A stretch of DNA of 5,560 nucleotides from Caldifarciminota bacterium (GTDB taxonomy: Bacteria; Hydrothermota; 32-111; QNBC01). Each line of letters begins with the position of its first letter. Within the stretch, counting starts at the first letter, position 1. Below, one piece after another: positions 1-5,047 of the stretch. The DNA lies in assembly GCA_015486655.1 (NCBI GenBank), contig WFRF01000009.1, positions 1-5,560 on the forward strand, written 5' to 3'. The notes under the pieces are model-generated. The model saw nothing but the letters and a program-made list of their open reading frames with translations. It was not told the origin of the DNA and searched no databases. A program made the translations under genes and the position numbers.

Positions 1-125
1 AGGATATAAACAGCAGAATATCGAAGGCATTGATGTATAATGAAGATGTAAATGGCTATGAAGAAAAACAATCGGAAATTATTCATCATCTCCAAAAAAT
101 AAAAACAGGAGGAGTAGATGGCTAA
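1..125 (+). CDS. dnaG: C-terminal end of DNA primase (partial, probable)
   Basis: An open frame enters from the left edge (first full codon at position 3) and ends at a TAA at 123-125, giving about 40 residues that end in KTGGVDG. The visible part is charged and helical (for example EEKQSEIIHHLQKIK), as expected for the helicase-interacting C-terminus of primase. It carries no diagnostic motif, so the name rests mainly on context: dnaG directly precedes rpoD in the macromolecular synthesis operon of many bacteria. The stop lies 8 bp inside rpoD, and the rpoD ribosome binding site is within these last codons, so the two genes are probably co-transcribed and translationally coupled. It could be another gene that happens to precede rpoD, but the overlap makes a real coding end very likely. 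Confidence 0.7.
   Translation, partial: DINSRISKALMYNEDVNGYEEKQSEIIHHLQKIKTGGVDG
107..114 (+). promoter_or_regulatory. Ribosome binding site of rpoD
   Basis: AGGAGGAG lies just before the rpoD ATG at 118, with 5 nt between the AGGAGG core (107-112) and the start. It is embedded in the last codons of the upstream primase-like gene. This strong site fixes the start codon of rpoD. Confidence 0.85.
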
Positions 126-1800
126 TAAAGTTAATATTGATGATTTGGTCACTCAATTAATTGATGTTGCAGGGGAAGAAAAGGAATTATCTTATAAACA
201 GATTAACTCATGTTTACCGCCCAGTATGATTATGTCAGACGATATAGAAAAGATTATTGAAAAGCTGGAATCCAAGAAAATAAAAATTGTTGATAAGATG
301 ATTAAGAGCAGGGAAACGGATGAGGATGAGATTGAATCCGGTTCCAGTAGGGATGCAAATGACACAATAAGAGTGTACTTCAAAGAGATGGGAAGAATAC
401 CGTTATTCAATAAAGAGATGGAAGTTAAAATATCAAAAGAGGTTGAGCAGTCGCAAGCTATCCTGACAAAACTAATATTTTGGTCCAACGAAAATATTGA
501 TACGTTTTGTGATAGTATTGAAAAGATTAAAGCTGGCGATGTGCATATAGAGGATTATATACATACCGACTTCAAATTTTTTAATGATGAGAACGATTTT
601 GATATTTTAAATGAGGAACAAATATACTTTTCATTCGACGAGATCATTAAATTAAACAAGAAACTGAAAAGATTATCTAAAAGTTCAAAAAAGAATTACA
701 AAAAGATCCATGAAGTAAAAGACGCGATAATTAAAACACTAAACAGATTGGGATTGCAAGAGTCTGTTCTAAAAGAGAGCGGTTTTAATATTGTCGAGCA
801 AAACAGCCGTATTATAAGGTTAAAGAACGAGATTAAGGAACTTTTCAGAAAATATGATCTTGATGAAGGTTTAATGGAAAAATCAAATGAAGAATTTCAG
901 GATATGATAGAGGAAAGTGACGATGCTGAGATCATTGAGGTATTATCCGATTTGAGGTTTAAGAGGAGTGAAATTGAAGCGATACTTGAAAGCACCGGGC
1001 TAACGGAAGATGAGATAAGCAGATTATCAAAGAATATAAGCAGATATTTTACGAACATTGATAATGCAAAAAAGAGGATGATAGAGGCTAATGTAAGACT
1101 TGTGGTTAGTATAGCAAAAAAATATACAAACCGAGGCCTCGAATTTATGGATCTGATTCAAGAAGGGAATTCAGGATTAATGAAGGCTGTGGAGAAATTC
1201 GATTACAGACGGGGTTACAGGTTTAGCACTTATGCTACATGGTGGATTAGGCAGGCGATTACAAGAGCTATAGCAGACCAAGCAAGAACCATAAGATTAC
1301 CCGTTCATATGATCGAAGTTATGCATAAGGTGGTGAAAACATCAAGAACATTAAGTCAGGAATTCGGAAGAGCTCCAACACCGGAGGAGATAGCGGAAAA
1401 ACTTGAGATCTCAGTGGACAAAATTAAAAGTGTATATAAAATAACACAGGGGACGGTCTCACTTGACAGACCCATAAATGACAGCAATGATACACACTTC
1501 GGGGATTTTATTAAAGACCAGAAGGTCGTTTCGCCTCAAAAAGCAGCAAATCTTGTTATTTTGAAAGAAAGACTTCACGAAGCACTTAATACTTTGAGCG
1601 ACAAAGAAAGAAGTATATTATCGTTGAGGTACGGACTTGAGGACGGCGTTCCGAGGACATTGGAAGAAGTGGGAAAGATATTTAACGTTACAAGGGAAAG
1701 GATAAGGCAAATTGAAACAAAAGCGTTGAAAAAACTCAGTTTTCCCACAAGAGCAAGAAAATTAAAACCTTTCCTCGATGTAACAGATGAACATTATTGA
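118..1800 (+). CDS. rpoD: RNA polymerase primary sigma factor RpoD (sigma-70)
   Basis: This is the housekeeping sigma factor that directs core RNA polymerase to -35/-10 promoters. All expected parts are present in 560 residues. Region 1.1 is at about 6-60 (LSYKQIN...LPP). Region 1.2 is at about 82-115 (DTIRVYFKEMGRIPLF). A charged non-conserved insert spans about 116-315. Region 2 is at about 318-390, with the core-binding segment ANVRLVVSIAKKYTNRG and the -10-melting segment YATWWIRQAITRAIADQART. Region 3 follows at about 390-470, including the finger around SLDRPINDSNDTHFGDFI. Region 4 is at about 485-555, with a helix-turn-helix (TLEEVGKIFNVTRERIRQIE) for the -35 element. The presence of region 1.1 and the insert separates it from alternative sigma factors such as RpoS, FliA and RpoH. 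It is somewhat shorter than E. coli RpoD (613 aa), the difference lying mostly in the insert. It follows the dnaG-like end with an 8-bp overlap and a strong ribosome site. Confidence 0.97.
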   Translation: MANKVNIDDLVTQLIDVAGEEKELSYKQINSCLPPSMIMSDDIEKIIEKLESKKIKIVDKMIKSRETDEDEIESGSSRDANDTIRVYFKEMGRIPLFNKEMEVKISKEVEQSQAILTKLIFWSNENIDTFCDSIEKIKAGDVHIEDYIHTDFKFFNDENDFDILNEEQIYFSFDEIIKLNKKLKRLSKSSKKNYKKIHEVKDAIIKTLNRLGLQESVLKESGFNIVEQNSRIIRLKNEIKELFRKYDLDEGLMEKSNEEFQDMIEESDDAEIIEVLSDLRFKRSEIEAILESTGLTEDEISRLSKNISRYFTNIDNAKKRMIEANVRLVVSIAKKYTNRGLEFMDLIQEGNSGLMKAVEKFDYRRGYRFSTYATWWIRQAITRAIADQARTIRLPVHMIEVMHKVVKTSRTLSQEFGRAPTPEEIAEKLEISVDKIKSVYKITQGTVSLDRPINDSNDTHFGDFIKDQKVVSPQKAANLVILKERLHEALNTLSDKERSILSLRYGLEDGVPRTLEEVGKIFNVTRERIRQIETKALKKLSFPTRARKLKPFLDVTDEHY

Positions 1801-2499
1801 TTAAATAAGTTGTGAATCCGATTTGGCTATCCATCCTTCGATACCATTTAGAAATCGCACGTGGTAATAGCCGTCTTGTTTGTCCATAAGGTAAAATTCG
1901 GCTCCTTCGGGAGCTTTTGCCTTTGAAATAAATTCACTACCTGCACCTTCAAGAATATCGCATGATTTTATGATAACACCATAGGATTTATTTTCATTTT
2001 GTTTAATTGATATTATTGCACCGTTCGTGAAGAATTCGAATATAAGGATTACTATTACAAAAACTATATTGTAACGTATTTTAAATAATATGAGTGCGAT
2101 TAAGAAAAGAATACCGATTAGCGACAATACAATTAACATATTTATTGAAATATTTCTAACGATAAAGTTAAAAAGATGTATCGATTTGAGTTGTTGAAAA
2201 TCATTAGGCAGTCTTGAACGATAGAATTTTAAATTATTGTATGCATCTTTATAATCAGGTTTCAGTTTTAATGCTCTGTTTGTGTATAATATGGCTCTGG
2301 AAAGAGACCCGATTTTATAGTAGGCAAATCCCAGATTGTTTAAATCGGAAGGATTTAAATGCAACGAATCGGATTCATAATAACTCACGGCTGACTGAAA
2401 CTGACCTTTTTTAATGAGATTTAAACCGGTGTTATCGGCATATATAAAGGAAAATGTTAAAACAGTTATCAATAGACTACAGATAAACGATCTTTTCAT
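1801..2499 (-). CDS. TPR and SH3-domain membrane protein, BatE-like
   Basis: This 232-residue protein has, in order: a probable signal peptide (1-21, basic start MKRS, hydrophobic core, likely cleavage after IYA); about two TPR units (about 22-47 and 51-90, including LNNLGFAYYKIGSLSRAI); two hydrophobic helices (about 119-139 and 143-164) joined by a short basic loop; and a C-terminal bacterial SH3-like domain (about 172-230, ending GIEGWIAKSD). This signal-TPR-two helices-SH3 order matches BatE-type proteins of the Bat (aerotolerance) group, but no BatA/B/D or MoxR-like partner is in view, so the role stays open. The likely topology places both TPR and SH3 parts outside the cytoplasm. I chose the start at 2499 because AAGGGG (2507-2512) lies 7 nt upstream and the signal peptide then begins cleanly; in-frame ATGs at 2556 and 2520 lie deeper in wbpA. 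It overlaps wbpA by 23 bp, which suggests translational coupling. Its TAA directly abuts the rpoD stop. Confidence 0.8.
   Translation of the reverse strand: MKRSFICSLLITVLTFSFIYADNTGLNLIKKGQFQSAVSYYESDSLHLNPSDLNNLGFAYYKIGSLSRAILYTNRALKLKPDYKDAYNNLKFYRSRLPNDFQQLKSIHLFNFIVRNISINMLIVLSLIGILFLIALILFKIRYNIVFVIVILIFEFFTNGAIISIKQNENKSYGVIIKSCDILEGAGSEFISKAKAPEGAEFYLMDKQDGYYHVRFLNGIEGWIAKSDSQLI
1900..1918 (+). terminator. Candidate intrinsic terminator for rpoD, inside the convergent gene
   Basis: GCTCC (1901-1905) and GGAGC (1910-1914) form a perfect G/C-rich 5-bp stem closed by a C(UUCG)G tetraloop, with a possible extra G-U pair (1900/1915), followed at once by TTTT (1915-1918). It lies 100 bp past the rpoD stop, within the 3' coding part of the opposite-strand gene. 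No other hairpin with a T-run is visible nearer to rpoD. The stem and T-run are short, so it may be weak or a coding coincidence (it encodes KAPEGAE on the other strand). Confidence 0.4.
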
Positions 2500-3802
2500 C
2501 TTTAAACCCCTTAAGTGCATTTCTCGTGTCAAATATCTTATCGGAGTTCTCCACAATGAATTTATAATCGTATGAAGAATGGTTTGTAGTAATAATGACC
2601 AAATCCATTTGTTTTAAAAGTTCTTTGCTTAGTTCAGTGGAATGAAGTAGAATACTGTCCTTGTCTATCTCACTTGGGTCTCTTACCACATAGAATTCGT
2701 TTATATAAGGATCGTTATAGAATATATTCGCTTTTTTGTTAAGAAGTTCCGAAACTATATCGATAACGGGAGATTCTCTTAAATCATCAATATCCTTTTT
2801 ATATGTAACACCTAATATGAGTATTTTTGAATTTTTTATGCTCTTGGCTTTGTCGTTGAGAATGTCGGCGGTTCTTGAAACAATATACTTGGGCATATTG
2901 GAGTTGATTTCGTCAGCCAAAGTGATGAACTTGGCGTTGTAATTAAATAATTTCATTTTCCAGCTTAAATATAAAGGATCAATGGGAATACAGTGACCGC
3001 CTAAACCGGGACCCGGGTAAAATGCTTGAAATCCGAATGGTTTTGTGGAGGCAGCATCGATTACTTCCCAAACGTTTATGTTGAGTTTGTCGCACATTAT
3101 GGCTATCTCATTGGCGAGCCCTATGTTTATGCTTCGGTATGTATTTTCAAGTATTTTTACGGCTTCAGCTGCTCTTGTGGATGACACGGGTACGATTTTG
3201 TCTATGATTTTACCGTACAGATAGGTCCCGATTTCGTTACATGCCGGTGTCACTCCGCCAAAAACCTTTGGTGTGTTTTTGGTATGATATACCGGATTAC
3301 CGGGATCCACTCGTTCGGGTGAAAATGCAAGGTAAAAATCTTCCCCGACTTTTAATCCGGTGCTTTCAAAAACAGGTAAGAGTATTTCATCGGTGGTCCC
3401 TGGATATGTTGTGGATTCAAGTACTACGAGCATTCCTTTATGCAAGTATTTAACCACTTCGTCGCGAACGTTTACAATATATGAAACATCAGGTTCTTTT
3501 GTTTTGTTTAACGGTGTCGGGACGCAAATGGAAACGGAATCCACATCTTTCAGAACGGAAAAATCGTTGGTAGCCTTTAATTTGCCTTTCTTTACGAGAG
3601 TGGCAAGAAGGGTATCGTCTACATCCTTAATGTAGTTGATTCCCTTATTGATTTTGTTAACCTTTCCTTCATCAAGGTCTATTCCGATTACATTGAAATT
3701 ATTTCTGGCAAACTCTACTGCCAAAGGTAGTCCTACATACCCCAATCCTATTATACCGATAAGGTATTCTCTTTTGTCTATTTTATTTTTTATATTGTTC
3801 AT
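2477..3802 (-). CDS. wbpA: UDP-N-acetyl-D-glucosamine 6-dehydrogenase, WbpA type
   Basis: This is an NAD-dependent nucleotide-sugar dehydrogenase that oxidises the C6 hydroxyl of a UDP-hexose, here most likely UDP-GlcNAc to UDP-GlcNAcA, for surface polysaccharide or O-antigen synthesis in the cytoplasm. Its 441 residues are of normal family length. Visible motifs are the Rossmann NAD loop GLGYVGLPLA (19-28), CVPTPLNK (93-100), LESTTYPGTT (128-137), FSPERVDPGNP (160-170), the substrate segment AVKILENTYRSINIGL (214-229), the catalytic cysteine C271 in GPGLGGHCIPIDP (264-276), and GVTYKKDIDDLRESP (331-345) in the C-terminal UDP-binding domain. The run TKPFGFQAFYPGPGLGGHC is typical of the WbpA branch rather than of UDP-glucose dehydrogenases (Ugd) or WecC, though substrate cannot be proved from sequence. 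AGGAGG lies 6 nt before the ATG. It is first in an operon with the overlapping TPR/SH3 gene; no other sugar-pathway genes (WbpB/D/E) are within the window. Confidence 0.9.
   Translation of the reverse strand: MNNIKNKIDKREYLIGIIGLGYVGLPLAVEFARNNFNVIGIDLDEGKVNKINKGINYIKDVDDTLLATLVKKGKLKATNDFSVLKDVDSVSICVPTPLNKTKEPDVSYIVNVRDEVVKYLHKGMLVVLESTTYPGTTDEILLPVFESTGLKVGEDFYLAFSPERVDPGNPVYHTKNTPKVFGGVTPACNEIGTYLYGKIIDKIVPVSSTRAAEAVKILENTYRSINIGLANEIAIMCDKLNINVWEVIDAASTKPFGFQAFYPGPGLGGHCIPIDPLYLSWKMKLFNYNAKFITLADEINSNMPKYIVSRTADILNDKAKSIKNSKILILGVTYKKDIDDLRESPVIDIVSELLNKKANIFYNDPYINEFYVVRDPSEIDKDSILLHSTELSKELLKQMDLVIITTNHSSYDYKFIVENSDKIFDTRNALKGFKDEKIVYL
2507..2512 (-). promoter_or_regulatory. Ribosome binding site of the TPR/SH3 gene
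   Basis: On the minus strand AAGGGG lies 7 nt before the ATG at 2499-2497 and within the 3' coding end of wbpA. It is not a perfect Shine-Dalgarno sequence, but it is the best one near any in-frame ATG and decides the choice of start. Confidence 0.55.
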
Positions 3803-3808
3803 TCATTA

Positions 3809-3814
3809 CCTCCT
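3809..3814 (-). promoter_or_regulatory. Ribosome binding site of wbpA
   Basis: A perfect AGGAGG on the minus strand stands 6 nt before the ATG at 3802-3800 and supports that start. Confidence 0.85.
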
Positions 3815-3819
3815 AAAGC

Positions 3820-3850
3820 ATTATAATACAAGAATTATTTTAATTGTCAA
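3820..3850 (-). promoter_or_regulatory. Sigma-70 type promoter of the wbpA operon
   Basis: Reading the minus strand, TTGACA (3850-3845) is a perfect -35 box. TATAAT (3825-3820) is a perfect -10 box with a 19-bp spacer; the overlapping TATTAT (3828-3823) gives a 16-bp spacer. The whole segment is very AT-rich. Transcription would begin at about 3813-3816, at or just before the ribosome binding site, so the 5' leader would be only about 11-14 nt. The hexamers are seen directly; activity is inferred. Confidence 0.7.
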
Positions 3851-3931
3851 GAAAATATTTTCGGATTTAAGTAGATAGGTACAGACATATTAACCACCTA
3901 ATGGGAACAAAGGAAGCGCGTCTCAATTAAG

Positions 3932-4016
3932 ACTAAGAAGTGAGAAGTCGGAAATAAAGGGAATATAATAAAATCAATTCCGATTTAACTTCTCAGTTCT
4001 TAGTTCTCACTTATTT
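3932..4016. repeat. Inverted repeat built from ACTTCT-like units
   Basis: The left arm at 3932-3948 (ACTAAGAAGTGAGAAGT) is complementary to the right arm at 3988-4004 with one mismatch in 17. The arms continue with CGGAA (3949-3953) opposite TTCCG (3978-3982) after a small bulge. The right side runs on with more of the same units (TTCTCACTT at 4004-4012, which also matches AAGTGAGAA at 3938-3946). The result is a long hairpin with an AT-rich loop, or a degenerate tandem array in inverted orientation. No T-run follows, so it is not a standard terminator. Confidence 0.75.
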
Positions 4017-4022
4017 TTGAAT

Positions 4023-4067
4023 ACCCCTCAGTCCGGTAAAACCGGACAGCTCCCCTAAGAGAGGAGC
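4023..4067. repeat. CCCCT/AGGGG-type intergenic palindromic element, copy 1
   Basis: Two hairpins lie side by side. The first is GTCCGGT-AAA-ACCGGAC (4031-4047), a perfect 7-bp stem with a 3-nt loop. The second is GCTCCCCT-AAG-AGAGGAGC (4049-4067), an 8-bp stem with one mismatch. They are preceded by ACCCCTCA. This CCCCTCAGT...CAGCTCCCCT pattern resembles dispersed intergenic repeats known from many bacterial genomes; family membership is from memory and was not searched. Confidence 0.7.
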
Positions 4068-4100
4068 AGCTATTATTAGGGATGATAAAATAAATTACAT

Positions 4101-4138
4101 ATTTAACTTCTTAGTTCTAACTTCTTACTTCCTACTTA
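4101..4138. repeat. Second ACTTCT-like tract (direct copy)
   Basis: This tract of alternating ACTTCT/TTAGTTCT-like units begins with ATTTAACTTCT, the same 11 bases that begin the right arm of the upstream repeat (3983-3993), and continues in the same style (TTAGTTCT, AACTTCTTACTTCC). It is a direct, diverged copy of the upstream right arm with no matching left arm nearby. Confidence 0.65.
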
Positions 4139-4146
4139 TATTTAAA

Positions 4147-4183
4147 CACTCCCCTGCTACGCAGTACCCCTTACATAGGGGAA
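4147..4183. repeat. CCCCT/AGGGG-type element, diverged copy 2
   Basis: The order is the same as in copy 1: an ACTCCCCT-like lead, a small hairpin (CTGC-TAC-GCAG, 4154-4164), then CCCCT-TACAT-AGGGG (4167-4181). Copy 1 and copy 2 share layout and the CCCCT core but differ in their hairpin sequences, as expected of compensating changes in a structured repeat. Confidence 0.55.
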
Positions 4184-4192
4184 TTAATAAAT

Positions 4193-4248
4193 GTCATGCT
4201 GAACTTGGTTCAGCATCAAAGTGAGATTCCGGATCAAGTCGGAATGAC
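4193..4248. repeat. 56-bp GTCAT...ATGAC palindromic intergenic element
   Basis: The ends GTCAT (4193-4197) and ATGAC (4244-4248) are inverted copies. Inside are two hairpins: ATGCTGAAC-TTG-GTTCAGCAT (4196-4216), a perfect 9-bp stem, and ATTCCG...CGGAAT (4226-4245), a 6-bp stem that can extend by a G-T pair. The whole can fold as a three-way junction. It strongly resembles the dispersed GTCAT-type repeats that produce spurious LNLVQHQSEIPDQV-like peptides in many genome annotations; that comparison is from memory. An 82-codon reading frame from 4196 runs through it and is not a gene. Confidence 0.75.
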
Positions 4249-4311
4249 CGATTATAAACAATCACGTTTACTGTGTTCTCATTTTATATTTCTATCAATT
4301 TCAATGTATGA

Positions 4312-4337
4312 AAGTGGTAAATATGTCTATACCACTT
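4312..4337. promoter_or_regulatory. Perfect palindrome, candidate operator upstream of tetR
   Basis: AAGTGGTA (4312-4319) and TACCACTT (4330-4337) are exact inverted repeats separated by 10 bp. Overlapping this, TGGTAA (4315-4320) faces TTACCA (4336-4341), and a further TTTACCAT lies at 4353-4360. Such a symmetrical cluster about 100 bp before a TetR gene could be an autoregulatory operator, but it is further upstream than usual for simple repression. Binding is inferred only from symmetry and position. Confidence 0.4.
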
Positions 4338-4399
4338 ACCATATTTTTCGGATTTACCATTTAAAGAATCATATTAAATTTTATAATTGGCAGATAAGA

Positions 4400-4429
4400 T
4401 TGCTCTTTACAACGGTTATAATTTATAAT
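4400..4429 (+). promoter_or_regulatory. Weak candidate promoter of tetR
   Basis: A perfect TATAAT at 4424-4429 has TTGCTC (4400-4405) 18 bp upstream as a poor -35 box; another TATAAT lies at 4417-4422. Transcription from the downstream box would begin at about 4435-4437, within a few bases of the tetR ATG. The region is so AT-rich that a -10 match alone is weak evidence. Confidence 0.4.
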
Positions 4430-4440
4430 ATCATAATAAT

Positions 4441-5025
4441 ATGAATGAAAGGCAGAGAGAACACCGTGAATTTTTGAAAAACAAAATCCTGGAAACAGCT
4501 ATAAAACTGTTTGAATCGGGTGGAATAGATAATATCAAAATGAGAAAGGTAGCGGGGAAGATTAAATACAGCGCCACCGTTATATACAGCTATTTTAATA
4601 ACAAAGAGGAATTGCTGTATGAGATTCTAAAATACAAAATAGATAAATTGGTAGATGAACTCAGACACATAAACGAAGAGGACGAAGAATTATTGTTGAA
4701 AAGCTTGATTGAAACATACGTTAATTATTTTGTAGATAACAGCGAATACTATTATCTCTATACGAATATAAATTTGGGAAAAATAAAAATAGACCCGACA
4801 TCACGGGAAAATCTGATTAACGCTCCTATATTCCCATTTGGAAGGGTATTTGATAAGCTTGTTATGAAAGGGGTGGATATAAACGATTATACGAATCATT
4901 TATACCTCTTATGGGCATTCATGAACGGTCTTATTGAGTTAAAACTGAATAGTGATATTAAAGATACGGTTAATTCGGATACCGTGATTAAAGAATTTGC
5001 AAAATACATCGTTTCAAGGGGATAG
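4441..5025 (+). CDS. TetR-family transcriptional regulator
   Basis: This 194-residue protein has normal TetR length. The DNA-binding domain spans about 12-60: ILETAIKLFESGGIDNIKMRKVAGKIKYSATVIYSYFNNKEELLYEIL, given here in pieces as ILETAIKLFESGG, the helix-turn-helix around MRKVAGKIKYSATVIYSYF, and the usual closing NKEELLYEI. The rest (about 65-194) is a mostly helical ligand-binding and dimerisation domain rich in aromatic residues (SEYYYLYTNI), which is not conserved enough to name a ligand. Such proteins usually repress nearby genes or themselves and release DNA on binding a small molecule. The ATG at 4441 is the only sensible start: an in-frame stop lies at 4426-4428, and the next ATG (codon 34) would cut the DNA-binding domain. 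No Shine-Dalgarno site precedes it. It stands alone, divergent from wbpA across the repeat region and convergent with the nuoG-like gene. Confidence 0.92.
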   Translation: MNERQREHREFLKNKILETAIKLFESGGIDNIKMRKVAGKIKYSATVIYSYFNNKEELLYEILKYKIDKLVDELRHINEEDEELLLKSLIETYVNYFVDNSEYYYLYTNINLGKIKIDPTSRENLINAPIFPFGRVFDKLVMKGVDINDYTNHLYLLWAFMNGLIELKLNSDIKDTVNSDTVIKEFAKYIVSRG

Positions 5026-5043
5026 GGGGGAATAATCCCCCCT
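5024..5043. terminator. G/C stem-loop between convergent tetR and nuoG-like genes
   Basis: GGGGGG (5025-5030) and CCCCCC (5037-5042) pair perfectly around the loop AATAAT, with one more A-T pair (5024/5043). The first G is the last base of the tetR stop codon, and the element fills most of the 22-bp gap to the stop of the opposite gene. It is symmetrical and could serve both strands, but neither side has a good T-run, so it may act as a transcript-end stabiliser or weak terminator. Confidence 0.6.
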
Positions 5044-5047
5044 TATG

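Larger units (their letters stand above)
3851..4440. other. Gene-free intergenic region rich in repeats and palindromes
   Basis: No credible gene lies between the wbpA promoter and tetR. From left to right it holds: an unremarkable AT-rich stretch (about 3855-3930) starting with a motif that recurs near tetR; an ACTTCT-type inverted repeat (3932-4016); a CCCCT/AGGGG double-hairpin element (4023-4067); a second ACTTCT-type tract (4101-4138); a second, diverged CCCCT/AGGGG element (4147-4183); a 56-bp GTCAT...ATGAC element (4193-4248); and an AT-rich control-like region with palindromes before tetR (4312-4440). The divergent wbpA and tetR promoters sit at its two edges. Confidence 0.8.

Noticed and set aside
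36..41. TATAAT in the end of the dnaG-like gene as an internal rpoD promoter
   Set aside because: No acceptable -35 box lies 16-19 bp upstream; one -10 match in AT-rich coding DNA is not enough, although internal rpoD promoters are known elsewhere.
192..488. 98-codon frame on the - strand inside rpoD
   Set aside because: It is the antisense shadow of the well-supported rpoD gene, with no ribosome site or family features.
2500..2556. Longer start (19 extra codons) for the TPR/SH3 protein
   Set aside because: It would extend the overlap with wbpA to 80 bp and place a hydrophilic stretch before an otherwise clean signal peptide; the ATG at 2499 has a better ribosome site.
2214..3878. Several + strand frames of 66-91 codons across the TPR/SH3 gene and wbpA
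   Set aside because: They are antisense shadows of two clear minus-strand genes; none has a ribosome site or recognisable domain.
3932..4138. CRISPR-like array from the ACTTCT-type tracts
   Set aside because: The units are very short, degenerate and of uneven spacing, with no constant repeat and spacer lengths and no cas genes.
3851..4440. tRNA, rRNA or riboswitch in the gene-free region
   Set aside because: I see no tRNA cloverleaf with a GTTCGA-like arm, no rRNA segments, and no aptamer core I recognise; the hairpins are explained by repeats.
4196..4444. 82-codon open frame on the + strand beginning MLNLVQHQSEIPDQVG
   Set aside because: Its start is made by the GTCAT...ATGAC palindromic repeat, the remainder crosses the palindromic control region, it has no ribosome site, and it runs into the tetR start.
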